Shown here piece after piece: positions 37,194-45,706 of a stretch of DNA of 58,191 nt. The position numbers and the translations under genes were made by a program. Below the pieces are notes generated by a model. That model was not told the DNA's origin. It was given only the letters and a program-made list of their open reading frames with translations, and made no database searches. Origin of the DNA: Ruminiclostridium cellobioparum subsp. termitidis CT1112 (GTDB lineage: Bacteria; Bacillota; Clostridia; Acetivibrionales; DSM-1351); assembly GCF_000350485.1 (NCBI RefSeq), contig NZ_AORV01000007.1, positions 1-58,191 on the forward strand, written 5' to 3'. Numbering within the stretch: the first letter of the stretch is position 1; the number at the start of each line of letters is the position of its first letter.

Positions 37194-38717
37194 CTATTTT
37201 TGTCTCCACTCATCAATTTGACTTTGCATTTCCTCTATAACTCTGTCGGCTCCGGCCTTTTTCAATTTATTTAAGAACAGCGGCAGATTTTTATCAGGGT
37301 CCACGGACCCCGTAAAAAGTGCATTATAATATTCATTTACCACAGCTGCACATTGCATAAGTTCTATTGTCACCGGCTCGGGATTAAAGCAGAAGCCCAG
37401 CAGCTTTGAGGTTTTGGCATTGTTATTCATATCCGGACCTATCGGATACCAGTTCAGCTGTTCTTCGCTCTGGCGGTAGGAATTGAACATACTTCCGTTT
37501 TCCCAGCCGCAGGAAATCCAGTAGCCGGAGTTGGGTATCTGCTTTACAACGTCCCCCCTGCGCGTATAATGTCTGTTCTCAATTCCGTAATTCAGCATGT
37601 TGAATAACTTTGTATCCTGTTTATCATACAACAGATTATATAATCTATAGCTTTTATCAGGATCTTTTGAGGTTTTGCTGATAGCTGTCAGACTTGAAAG
37701 AATTCCTCCATTGCCCATGTAAGTATTCATAAAAGACTGCCCAACCATGTCGGATACCTTAACTCCCCACAATTCCGCCTGGTTGGCCATCGTATCCGGA
37801 TTTATAACGGTTGTCATCAATGCTATTTTACCTGACTTGAGATCTGCCCTGTGGTCCTTCACCGTTACGGCATCCCTCCTGATAAAACCTTTTGTATACC
37901 AATCATGTACCAGCTTCAGGTATGATTTTGTCTCCGGGGCTTCAAAATAGTTCATAACCTTTATTGAATCGTCGTCAATATAAATTGCGGCGGGATTTTC
38001 CCTCGAAAAAATCTCAATGCCATAGGTCAGGGCAATATCGTTAAAGCCTGTGTCTATTCCATCAATACCAATGGGTATGATTCCCGGTTCACCGGCCTTC
38101 ACCTTTTCCAGAAAAGGTGTCAGCTCCTCCATTTTTTTAATTTTCGTTATGTCTATGGAATATTTGTCAAAGTACTTCTTATAGCCAAGAATTCCGGGCG
38201 TTCTGCCTTCAATCTGTGTGTTTATGAACGAATAAAGCTTATCCTTTACGTAAACCGATTTCCAGCATTTCTCCGGGATACTTTCAAGAACATTGGGAGC
38301 CAGGGCTTTTAGCTTTTCCTGATCAATTTCAAGATAGGCACCTTTATTGGCAGCAGTAACATAATCATTTGACCAGTTTGAAGTAAATATTAAATCCATC
38401 GGTTCGGCCGAAGCCATTTTAACTCTCATTTTCTGATCGTAGCTGCCCCAATCTATGAATTCCACATTTAACGAGGCATTGATTTTTTCCACAGTTATCC
38501 TGCTCATTTCATCATTGACCAGTTGCATATCCGGCTGTACACTGTTTGGAAGGTACCATTTTATTTCGTAGGGAACGGCTCCTTGCAGGCTGCCGCCGGT
38601 ATCACTTCCAAGCATGCTGTTTAAAGGATTTGAGCAGGCCGAAAGTAAAGCACAGGAAATTACAATCAAAAATAAAAGAAGGTGACACAGCTTTGATTTG
38701 TACAGCGTTATTTTCAT
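37194..38717 (-). CDS. Second LplA-type sugar-binding lipoprotein (paralog)
   Basis: An extracellular solute-binding lipoprotein of 507 residues. The signal peptide MKITLYKSKLCHLLLFLIVISCALLSAC ends in lipobox LSAC. The sequence parallels the protein at 33318-34880 along its whole length (NTQIEGRTPGI, CGWENGSMFNSYRQSEEQ, GPDMNNNAKTSKLLGF). Start: ATG 38717 lies nine bases after GGGAGG; two nearer ATGs (38726 and 38723) directly touch the ribosome binding site. It is 30 bases downstream of the AraC-type sensor gene and in the same transcript, then closed off by a terminator. It may feed the sensor rather than the transporter. Confidence 0.9.
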   Translation of the reverse strand: MKITLYKSKLCHLLLFLIVISCALLSACSNPLNSMLGSDTGGSLQGAVPYEIKWYLPNSVQPDMQLVNDEMSRITVEKINASLNVEFIDWGSYDQKMRVKMASAEPMDLIFTSNWSNDYVTAANKGAYLEIDQEKLKALAPNVLESIPEKCWKSVYVKDKLYSFINTQIEGRTPGILGYKKYFDKYSIDITKIKKMEELTPFLEKVKAGEPGIIPIGIDGIDTGFNDIALTYGIEIFSRENPAAIYIDDDSIKVMNYFEAPETKSYLKLVHDWYTKGFIRRDAVTVKDHRADLKSGKIALMTTVINPDTMANQAELWGVKVSDMVGQSFMNTYMGNGGILSSLTAISKTSKDPDKSYRLYNLLYDKQDTKLFNMLNYGIENRHYTRRGDVVKQIPNSGYWISCGWENGSMFNSYRQSEEQLNWYPIGPDMNNNAKTSKLLGFCFNPEPVTIELMQCAAVVNEYYNALFTGSVDPDKNLPLFLNKLKKAGADRVIEEMQSQIDEWRQK

Positions 38718-38747
38718 AGTCATCATCCTCCCTATAAGGGATAAAAT

Positions 38748-41144
38748 TTATTGCTTTTTAAAATTATTGGATATATATCCCCGTGGAGTTGTGCCATATT
38801 TGGCTTTGAATATCTTGTAAAAATAGCTTTCATTTTCAATTCCGACCTTATTCATTATCTCGCCTATACTTAACCGTGAATTCTCCATCCACTCCACAGC
38901 CTTTTCAAGCCTTACCATATTTATATATTCCACCACCGACATATTGTAATTCTCTTTGAATACTTTGCTTATTCTGGCCGCCGGCAGCCGCAGTTTTTCG
39001 GATATACCGGCAATACTCAGATCATAATCCGTGTAATTCTTAATAATGATATGCTGAATGCTTTCGGCCAGTTCCATATCCCGGTTGCCTGATTTGGTCT
39101 CAACCTTAACTGCAATCTGTTGCAATATCATCATTATTATTCCCTTGAATTCATCAATGGTTTCAAGCTCAAATATCTCATTACTGGATAAAATGGGACT
39201 TATAATTATCGGCTCCCGGTTTGTCTGATTCATATCGTAAACTATATTTTTCAAGGAATTTACCAGGTGGGCTATTGAAAGCATCATATTATTGTATTCC
39301 AATTTTCTGATATCTTCTATAATACTCTCCAGACAGTTTTCTGCATTTTTCAGATTTGCCTGCTTCAGTTCTCCTAGCAGCTTGTTTTGATTTTCATATT
39401 TAAAGTCGGTCTTAAAGGAATTTTTGTTCAGCATTTCGGGCAGTATGACTGAGGACAGGCCAAATACAAATCTGTATACCGAACAGTCGGCAGCCTGATT
39501 ATACAGACGGGTTATACTGCCGACTTCCGACATTTCTTCACTGAAAACCGCCGTAAAAGAAATATTATAGTATCGAAACACTATTTCCTGAGCCTCACGG
39601 ACTTTTTGTATAAGTTTGTCATAATTATCAGCTGCTGATATTTCCCGTCGGTCACTGTTCAAATCCATATCGGGTTGGGTTTTACCTGCTGAATTAAGTA
39701 TTATTGCTATCTCATCATTTTTCATTTCAACAGCTTCACAATAAAAGCCGGCTGTCAGTATCTCCATGGTGATATTGACAATGGCAAACTTTGTCAGTTC
39801 CCTTGTCTTTAAATCATTTTTTTCTTCAAATTCCTTATGCCTATCTATAATTAGCAAAATTACCCGGAATGGTTGGTTCCGGTCCAACAATAGGTCGTGT
39901 TCAGCTTTATTTATTTCAAATTCTTCATCAGAAATTGAGCCGCTTTGCAATATTAATTTTCTTAGAAAATACGTTTTTATTATCTTCTCGTTGTTTCTCC
40001 GTTCTGTGCTGAACTTCTCTATTTGATCTATGGAGCTTTTATATACCTCGTGAAGGTAAGAGAATTCATCGACATTCTGCCTGGCCTTAACATTGCTTTG
40101 ACTGTTAAAGCCTACCAGCTTTAGCAGTCCTTCAAAGGGTCTGTAAATGCCTTTTGATATTGAGTAGGATGCAATGAAAATAAGGATTAAAACAATGCCT
40201 GTTATGACAAGGATAGTTATCTTCAACTTATTGATATAATCAAACACAATGCTGTAGGGCTGAACCTTGTACATGACCCAGCCAGCCTGCTCAATAGGGA
40301 TTATTGATATAAAGTAATTTTTACCGTTTATACTGTCTTTAAGTAATTCCGTTTGCTTGATTTTTTCCACGCTTATCTTCTTTGAAAAATAAAGCTTTCT
40401 TAAATAATCTTCAAATTGGGTGTTGTCGGGATTGCTGTTTACCCCGTCCCTGATAAACTCTCCCTCATCGTTTATAATGAATATTTTATCCTGCCTGCTG
40501 TTGTTAAACATATTTATTATATTTATATTTTCGATAAGCCAGTCCAATTTTATGTTGATAATAACCGCGCCCTGCATATTGTTCTGTTTGTCCTTCATTT
40601 CATACATGAAATAGGACAGCACATTGCTGTACTTGATTACATTACCCGAATGGTAGCTCTCGGTCCTCCGGAAAATGGGTTTCAGAACCGGAATATTGGG
40701 GTTTGATTGGATTAGCTTTAATAAATCCGGGTCCTCGTATTTAAAGGAATTATATGTTGAATAGAACACCTTTTTCCTATTGTTGTATACATAAATCGAC
40801 TGAATATATGGATTACTGGCCACCACCGAATTACTCAGCTTGTTTATAATATTCATCTGTTCATAGGTTTCTTCCTCGGTGAAGTTCATCAGAGTCTTTA
40901 TGTCATTGCTATAGTATGTGGATAAGCAGAGATTTTTGACCATCTGATCAAGAAAATCAATGTTATATTTCATTTGATTCAGTATTTTCTGACTGGTTTC
41001 GTACTCACTGCCCAGGACTGTCTTTTCAACATTTAAATAAATAAGTGAGGAAAACATGATTATCAAAATAATCATAACTGATGTTATCCATATAAAAATT
41101 CTTGTGCGGTATTTTTTTGCTCTCAGGAGTTTTTTTAGATTCAT
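38748..41144 (-). CDS. Membrane-anchored AraC-family regulator with extracellular sensor domain
   Basis: A one-component regulator of 798 residues. Transmembrane segment 1 (about 18-40) and segment 2 (about 285-305) enclose an extracytoplasmic Cache-like domain of about 240 residues. The cytoplasmic part has a long linker with a segment like the GGDEF-related region of YesN proteins. The C-terminus (about 700-798) is an AraC double helix-turn-helix (YDLSIAGISEKLRLPAARISKVFKENYN; IGEIMNKVGIENESYFYKIFKAKYGTTPRGY). There is no kinase or receiver. Start: ATG 41144 with AAAGG seven bases upstream, preferred to 41162. It probably senses sugar outside the cell and activates the permease operon. A partial TGTACTTT repeat at 41194-41201 may mark autoregulation. 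Confidence 0.9.
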   Translation of the reverse strand: MNLKKLLRAKKYRTRIFIWITSVMIILIIMFSSLIYLNVEKTVLGSEYETSQKILNQMKYNIDFLDQMVKNLCLSTYYSNDIKTLMNFTEEETYEQMNIINKLSNSVVASNPYIQSIYVYNNRKKVFYSTYNSFKYEDPDLLKLIQSNPNIPVLKPIFRRTESYHSGNVIKYSNVLSYFMYEMKDKQNNMQGAVIINIKLDWLIENINIINMFNNSRQDKIFIINDEGEFIRDGVNSNPDNTQFEDYLRKLYFSKKISVEKIKQTELLKDSINGKNYFISIIPIEQAGWVMYKVQPYSIVFDYINKLKITILVITGIVLILIFIASYSISKGIYRPFEGLLKLVGFNSQSNVKARQNVDEFSYLHEVYKSSIDQIEKFSTERRNNEKIIKTYFLRKLILQSGSISDEEFEINKAEHDLLLDRNQPFRVILLIIDRHKEFEEKNDLKTRELTKFAIVNITMEILTAGFYCEAVEMKNDEIAIILNSAGKTQPDMDLNSDRREISAADNYDKLIQKVREAQEIVFRYYNISFTAVFSEEMSEVGSITRLYNQAADCSVYRFVFGLSSVILPEMLNKNSFKTDFKYENQNKLLGELKQANLKNAENCLESIIEDIRKLEYNNMMLSIAHLVNSLKNIVYDMNQTNREPIIISPILSSNEIFELETIDEFKGIIMMILQQIAVKVETKSGNRDMELAESIQHIIIKNYTDYDLSIAGISEKLRLPAARISKVFKENYNMSVVEYINMVRLEKAVEWMENSRLSIGEIMNKVGIENESYFYKIFKAKYGTTPRGYISNNFKKQ

Positions 41145-41322
41145 ATTTAATCCTTTTATCAAATATTTACAGAAAAATCAGTGTAGTTAGAATTGTACTT
41201 TAATATTTAATCTGATAACGTTAAATTCGATATGTAGCTCCAAAATTCCTGCTTTCCGAAAAGTGACTGGCCTTTGATAAAATTTCAATTTACTGTTCTA
41301 CCCCAACTATTGACATAGAACC

Positions 41323-41364
41323 AAAAAAAGAGGCCGCTCTTAAATATAAGAGTAGCCTCTTTTT
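41323..41364 (-). terminator. Terminator of the rplJ-rplL operon
   Basis: A stem of about 18 bp with one mismatch, AAAAAGAGGC and GCTCTTA pairing back through GCCTCTTTTT, has loop AATA and T-rich ends. It lies 50 bases past the rplL stop. It cuts the ribosomal genes off from the carbohydrate locus. Confidence 0.85.
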
Positions 41365-41414
41365 ACTGCCGGATTGCCGTTTAAACAGCAAAATCCGGTT
41401 TAAAATCAATAATA

Positions 41415-41798
41415 TTATTTAATTTCAACAGTTGCTCCAACTTCTTTGAACTTAGCTTCGATTGCTGCAGCTTCGTCCTTTGAAACGTTTTCCTTGACAG
41501 TCTTAGGAGCTCCGTCAACGAGATCCTTAGCTTCTTTCAAACCAAGGCCGGTTGCTTCTCTAACAACTTTGATAACCTTGATCTTGTCTGCTCCAACATC
41601 CTTCAATATTACATCGAATTCAGTCTTTTCTTCTACAGGAGCTGCTGCTCCACCTGCTGCAGGAGCTGCTGCAACTGCTACAGGAGCTGCTGCTGATACT
41701 CCAAACTCTTCTTCAAGAGCCTTTACGAGTTCTGATAATTCCAATACTGTTAAAGCCTTTACGTCTTCAATTAATTTTGTTACTTTTTCGCTAGCCAT
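41415..41798 (-). CDS. rplL: 50S ribosomal protein L7/L12
   Basis: L7/L12, 127 residues, the stalk protein that recruits translation factors. The N-terminal dimerisation domain ([25 protein letters not shown]), the Ala/Pro hinge and the C-terminal domain ([38 protein letters not shown]) are all standard. GGAGG stands ten bases before the ATG. It is followed by a strong terminator rather than by rpoB. Confidence 0.98.
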   Translation of the reverse strand: MASEKVTKLIEDVKALTVLELSELVKALEEEFGVSAAAPVAVAAAPAAGGAAAPVEEKTEFDVILKDVGADKIKVIKVVREATGLGLKEAKDLVDGAPKTVKENVSKDEAAAIEAKFKEVGATVEIK

Positions 41799-41903
41799 TG
41801 TATAATTACCTCCAAATAATTTTTTAATTTTTAATTTTTTTAATTTAACAAATTAAATTACTTTATAATTAATAAAATTTATTTATTAATTTATTGATTT
41901 AAT

Positions 41904-42437
41904 TTAAGCGTTTGCTTTTTGTTCAGCAATAGCATTCAATGCTACAACCAAACCTCTCATATTTCCGTTCAATACATTTACGAAGCCGGAAATAGGAGCA
42001 TTGAAGCCTCCCAATACTTTCGCGATAAGGACTTCACGTGATGGCAAGTCTGCAAGAGCCTTGATACCATTGATATCAATAACCTTACCTTCAACAACAC
42101 CAACCTTGAGTTCGAGCTTTTCAAACTTCTTGGAAAAATCTGAAAGAACCTTTGCAGGTGCCACAGCATCAGTTGAACTGAGTGCCATTGCAGTAGGGCC
42201 ATTCAAGAAAGGATCCAGAGCTTCCAGTCCGCTTTCTTTCATAGCTAAACTGGTCAATGTATTCTTAACTACTTTATACTCCACACCAGCTGCTCTCAAA
42301 GCATTTCTCAATGCAGTATCCTGTTCAACGGTCAAACCTCTGTAATCAGCCAATACTATTGATTGTGCAGCTTTAACTTTTTCAGTCAAATCGGCAACTA
42401 CCTGCTTTTTTTGTTCAAGAATTTTGTTACTAGGCAA
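41904..42437 (-). CDS. rplJ: 50S ribosomal protein L10
   Basis: L10, 177 residues, anchors the L7/L12 stalk to the ribosome and autoregulates its own mRNA. It begins (M)PSNKILEQKKQVVADLTEKVKAAQSIVLADYRGLTVEQ. The start codon is TTG 42437, set by GGAGG eight bases upstream. No in-frame ATG fits: the ATG six bases upstream is out of frame, and the longer frame to 42599 would run through the L10 leader. It is preceded by the L10 leader at 42505-42690 and followed by rplL. Confidence 0.97.
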   Translation of the reverse strand: MPSNKILEQKKQVVADLTEKVKAAQSIVLADYRGLTVEQDTALRNALRAAGVEYKVVKNTLTSLAMKESGLEALDPFLNGPTAMALSSTDAVAPAKVLSDFSKKFEKLELKVGVVEGKVIDINGIKALADLPSREVLIAKVLGGFNAPISGFVNVLNGNMRGLVVALNAIAEQKANA

Positions 42438-42504
42438 AACATCCACCTCCTTTTGCGGTTTTTGTAAGAAAAATATATTAAAGAATATTTTTTCCTGTTC
42501 ATAT

Positions 42505-42690
42505 AACAAAAATAAAAAACCCTTTGCATGCACATAGACACTCAAAGGGTGATTAACTGTTTCAAAAGTTACCAATGGTAATTTTATTAACTGACGCAAA
42601 CTGATTTAACAATTCACGATCACAACCTCGGCGGGATGATGCAGGCATCTGTTAGGCCTCGGTATTGCTACTCCGGCTCCCACTGTCTAT
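42505..42690 (-). ncRNA. L10 leader with terminator-like attenuator hairpin
   Basis: The minus strand carries the AGACAGTGGGAGCC block (near 42675-42688) and a CCGAGG-rich core, both characteristic of the L10 leader that L10 protein binds. Downstream, an 8-bp stem ACCCTTTG/CAAAGGGT (42519-42550) is followed by T6ATTTTT, a textbook attenuator before rplJ. Excess L10 should favour the terminator. Confidence 0.8.
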
Positions 42691-42738
42691 GGCTCACTAT
42701 TTCAAAGCGAAACAAAAATGTATCGCCCGACCTTTTAT

Positions 42739-42767
42739 ATATTAATACTAAACAAGCATTTTGTAAA
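42739..42767 (-). promoter_or_regulatory. Possible internal promoter for rplJ-rplL
   Basis: TTTACA (42762-42767) and TAATAT (42739-42744) are 17 bases apart on the minus strand, upstream of the L10 leader and beyond the rplA stop. Confidence 0.45.
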
Positions 42768-42797
42768 GTACTTATTTTTAGAAGTCATTCAGGTTTA

Positions 42798-43493
42798 TTA
42801 TTCAGTAACCTTTATGGGGTTGATTTTAACACCAGGTCCCATAGTTGAAGAAACTACAACACTCCTCAGGTATTGTCCCTTGGCAGCGGAAGGCTTAGCC
42901 TTTATAACTGCTCCAAGAAGCGTATGGAAGTTATCCATTAACTTCTCTGTACCAAAAGAAACCTTTCCTATCGGACAATGAATAATATTTGTCTTGTCAA
43001 GTCTGTACTCAATTTTACCGGCTTTGATATCGGCAATAGCTTTAGCTACATCCATTGATACAGTACCCGCCTTTGGATTTGGCATAAGTCCCTTGGGACC
43101 GAGCACCTTACCCAATCTACCAACAACACCCATCATATCCGGTGTTGCAACTACTACGTCATATTCAAACCAGTTTTCATTCTGAATCTTTGTTACCAAT
43201 TCTTCAGCACCAACAAACTCAGCACCGGCCTGTTCTGCTTCCTTTGCCTTGTCTCCTTTTGCAAATACCAACACTCTGACCTTTTTACCGGTTCCGTGAG
43301 GAAGTACTACCGCACCTCTTACCTGTTGGTCTGCATGTCTGGAGTCAACACCGAGCTTTATATGAACTTCGACAGTCTCATCAAACTTTGCTTTTGCGGT
43401 TTTCTGAGTAAGGTCGAGAGCCTCTGCCGGATCGTGAAGCTTTTGTCTATCAACAAGTTTTGAACTTTCTTGATACTTCTTTCCTCTAAACAT
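42798..43493 (-). CDS. rplA: 50S ribosomal protein L1
   Basis: L1, 231 residues, binds 23S rRNA at the E-site stalk. Family blocks are [46 protein letters not shown], split here as [20 protein letters not shown] and [13 protein letters not shown], and [29 protein letters not shown] precedes the ATG. It is part of the rplK-rplA pair and ends 30 bases before the predicted rplJ promoter. Confidence 0.97.
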   Translation of the reverse strand: MFRGKKYQESSKLVDRQKLHDPAEALDLTQKTAKAKFDETVEVHIKLGVDSRHADQQVRGAVVLPHGTGKKVRVLVFAKGDKAKEAEQAGAEFVGAEELVTKIQNENWFEYDVVVATPDMMGVVGRLGKVLGPKGLMPNPKAGTVSMDVAKAIADIKAGKIEYRLDKTNIIHCPIGKVSFGTEKLMDNFHTLLGAVIKAKPSAAKGQYLRSVVVSSTMGPGVKINPIKVTE

Positions 43494-43571
43494 ACGTCAC
43501 ACTCCTTAAGTGGTTGATTATTGTCGGAAACTTTTGTTTCCTCCCACAAACTGTAACTAGTAATTTAAAAA

Positions 43572-43997
43572 CTAGTCTATTACTACGATGCCCATACTGC
43601 GAGCAGTACCAGCTATCATACTTGCTGCCGCATCAACGCTTGCCGCGTTCAGGTCGGGCATCTTCATTTCTGCAATTTTACGAACTTCCGCCTTGGTGAT
43701 CTTTGCAACTTTCTCCTTGTTTGGCTTACCAGAGCCGCTTTCAATTTTGCATGCTTTTTTCAGAAGAACAGCTGCCGGAGGAGTCTTTGTGATGAAGGAG
43801 AAAGATCTGTCAGCATAAACTGTTATAACAACAGGGATTATAAGTCCCGCGTCTTTTGCTGTTCTTTCATTGAATTCCTTACAAAAACCCATAATGTTAA
43901 CGCCGTGCTGTCCTAAAGCTGGTCCAACCGGTGGAGCCGGAGTTGCTTTCCCCGCAGGAATCTGAAGTTTTACGTAACCTGCAATTTTCTTTGCCAT
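43572..43997 (-). CDS. rplK: 50S ribosomal protein L11
   Basis: L11, 141 residues, part of the GTPase-associated centre. It begins [20 protein letters not shown] and has [22 protein letters not shown], the region bound by thiostrepton-type antibiotics. Start: ATG 43997 with GGGAGGTGG upstream; the frame to 44027 was rejected. It is 112 bases downstream of nusG. Confidence 0.97.
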   Translation of the reverse strand: MAKKIAGYVKLQIPAGKATPAPPVGPALGQHGVNIMGFCKEFNERTAKDAGLIIPVVITVYADRSFSFITKTPPAAVLLKKACKIESGSGKPNKEKVAKITKAEVRKIAEMKMPDLNAASVDAAASMIAGTARSMGIVVID

Positions 43998-44109
43998 TAA
44001 TTCCACCTCCCAATTTTCTGCGAACACATGTGTATTCGCCGGTATTGCTTATAAGTTATTTATTAAAAGGACAGAAAAACATCATATGCTTTTCTATCTG
44101 CCTTATGGC

Positions 44110-44628
44110 CTATATTTTCATAATCTGTGTCAGTTCAAGTTCTACAGGGGTTTCCCTTCCGAACATGGATACCGAAACACGAACCTTTTTCTTTTCAAGA
44201 TTGATCTCTTCAACAATTCCGATAAAGTTTTCCAGAGGGCCTGACGTAACTCTAACATTATCATTGACATCATAGTCTATCTCAGGTGCAAATTCTTCAA
44301 CACCCATTGCTTTTACTTCATCATCGGACAATGGCACCGGTTTGGATCCAGGTCCGACAAAACCCGTAACTCCTCTGGTGTTTCTGACTATATACCAGGA
44401 CTCGTCCGACATAATCATTTTAACAAGCACATATCCGGGAAAAACCTTTTTAAGTGTTGCCTTCTTTTTGCCGTCCTTAATCTCAATCTGTTCTTCCATG
44501 GGAACAACGATATCGACAATATAATCCTGCATGCCTCTGTTTTCCACTATCTTTTCAAGATTAGCCTTTACTTTGTTTTCATACCCGGAATAAGTATGAA
44601 CTACATACCATTTAGTATCCTCAGACAT
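44110..44628 (-). CDS. nusG: Transcription termination/antitermination factor NusG
   Basis: NusG, 172 residues, binds RNA polymerase and modulates pausing and Rho-linked events. The N-terminal NGN domain (KWYVVHTYSGYENKVKANLEK; VFPGYVLVKMIMSDESWYIVRNTRGVTGFVG) and the C-terminal KOW motif (VRVTSGPLENFIGIVEEIN) are complete. The ribosome binding site is weak (GGTGGG, 12 bases upstream). It lies between secE and rplK in the usual order. Confidence 0.97.
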   Translation of the reverse strand: MSEDTKWYVVHTYSGYENKVKANLEKIVENRGMQDYIVDIVVPMEEQIEIKDGKKKATLKKVFPGYVLVKMIMSDESWYIVRNTRGVTGFVGPGSKPVPLSDDEVKAMGVEEFAPEIDYDVNDNVRVTSGPLENFIGIVEEINLEKKKVRVSVSMFGRETPVELELTQIMKI

Positions 44629-44759
44629 ATCAAAAACAGGCCCACCAATTCAGAGCCCCATGTCCTCCCTCTAATTCTATTAGCCTTGGAAAAACATCCC
44701 GATTAAACCGGTTCACACCAGCCCGGACGGAACTTTAGTATTAACAAGACGTTAAACTG

Positions 44760-44993
44760 CTATTTTGTAAATACAACATCAGCCAATGCTGTCAAACCGA
44801 AATCTGCAGCCCATATTATTACGCCAACAACCAGGCAGAAAATAAGTACTGTAATGGTATTGTTTATCAGCTGAGTCCTATTTGGCCATATAACCTTTTT
44901 CAGTTCGGCCCTTATTTCTCTGAATAGCCTTGCCATACCCTGGCCGGTTCGCTTAATGCGAGACACTTTTTTAACCTCGTTTTCAGCCATCAT
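44760..44993 (-). CDS. secE: Preprotein translocase subunit SecE
   Basis: SecE, about 77 residues, a small single-pass subunit of the SecYEG channel. The conserved FREIRAELKKVIWPNRTQL amphipathic segment precedes the transmembrane helix TITVLIFCLVVGVIIWAADFGL. The start is uncertain among GTG 44999, ATG 44993 and ATG 44990; 44993 is chosen for its spacing from GGGA. It precedes nusG by 131 bases. Confidence 0.95.
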   Translation of the reverse strand: MMAENEVKKVSRIKRTGQGMARLFREIRAELKKVIWPNRTQLINNTITVLIFCLVVGVIIWAADFGLTALADVVFTK

Positions 44994-45142
44994 AATCACA
45001 TCCCAATAAAATATTTTTTTAATATCAATTGGCAGTTATACAGTAATTGTTGACACAATTCCTATAATCATGGATCTTATGCAGAAGTATAACCAAACAA
45101 AAGGTCCATTAAACATTGCCACCGATTTCACAGAATGATTTA

Positions 45143-45209
45143 GTCTCCAAAGGAAACAATAAGTCCGGCAACCGATATTCCACCATACTTATTTAGTTTC
45201 CGAAGAGAC
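45143..45209 (-). other. Extended hairpin between rpmG and secE
   Basis: The arms pair through GTCTC/GAGAC, GGAAAC/GTTTCC and AATAAGT/ACTTATT, with small internal loops and a 22-base apical region. No T-run follows on the minus strand. No tRNA was found in this gap. Confidence 0.55.
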
Positions 45210-45241
45210 AAATAACAATATTGAACAGTATCTAATATTAT

Positions 45242-45391
45242 TTATTTTGTCTCTTTGTGAACTGTGTGCTTGTGACAGAATTTACAGAATTTTTTCAATT
45301 CAAGTCTATCCGGGTCATTCTTCTTATTCTTCATGTTAGAATAATTTCTTTGTTTGCAATCAGTACATGCGAGTGTAATCTTAACTCTCAT
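45242..45391 (-). CDS. rpmG: 50S ribosomal protein L33
   Basis: A 49-residue gene read from the sequence: [20 protein letters not shown], then a Lys/Asn-rich loop, and [20 protein letters not shown] at the end. The two cysteine pairs (CTDC and CKFC) mark the zinc-binding form of L33. GGAGGTG lies eight bases before the ATG. It is the first gene of the rpmG-secE-nusG-rplK-rplA series, behind the promoter at 45502-45530. Confidence 0.95.
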   Translation of the reverse strand: MRVKITLACTDCKQRNYSNMKNKKNDPDRLELKKFCKFCHKHTVHKETK

Positions 45392-45501
45392 CAGTAACAC
45401 CTCCAGCCGCTTAATGTGTATTTGTGTGTTTCACCATATAAGTCAATTTATCAGATTTATTTTAGACATAAAAAAAAAGACTTACACAACGAGCAATAAC
45501 T

Positions 45502-45530
45502 AATTTAACATATAAGCGAAAAAAAGTCAA
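45502..45530 (-). promoter_or_regulatory. Promoter of the rpmG-secE-nusG operon
   Basis: TTGACT (45525-45530) and TAAATT (45502-45507) are 17 bases apart on the minus strand. The leader to rpmG would be about 105 nt and holds a T9 run without a clear stem. Confidence 0.5.
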
Positions 45531-45706
45531 GCATATGTTTTTCAGAACATGCGCTCAGGAATCTTTCAAACAAATATTGGCAACCTCAATACCGGGACAT
45601 ATCAAGATATTACAAAACTGTCACTATTTTTTAAACATGCTGCTGTATAATCTTATTATAAGTTGTAATATATCAGTCTGACGCACTTTTTGAAAGGAGT
45701 TATTAA

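Noticed and set aside
27000-41400. Insertion sequence or integrase at the edges of the carbohydrate locus
   Set aside because: No transposase fragment, terminal inverted repeat pair or target-site duplication was recognised at either junction.
44994-45241. tRNA-Trp gene between rpmG and secE
   Set aside because: Both strands were read for a cloverleaf with a CCA anticodon and a T-loop GTTCRA; none was found.
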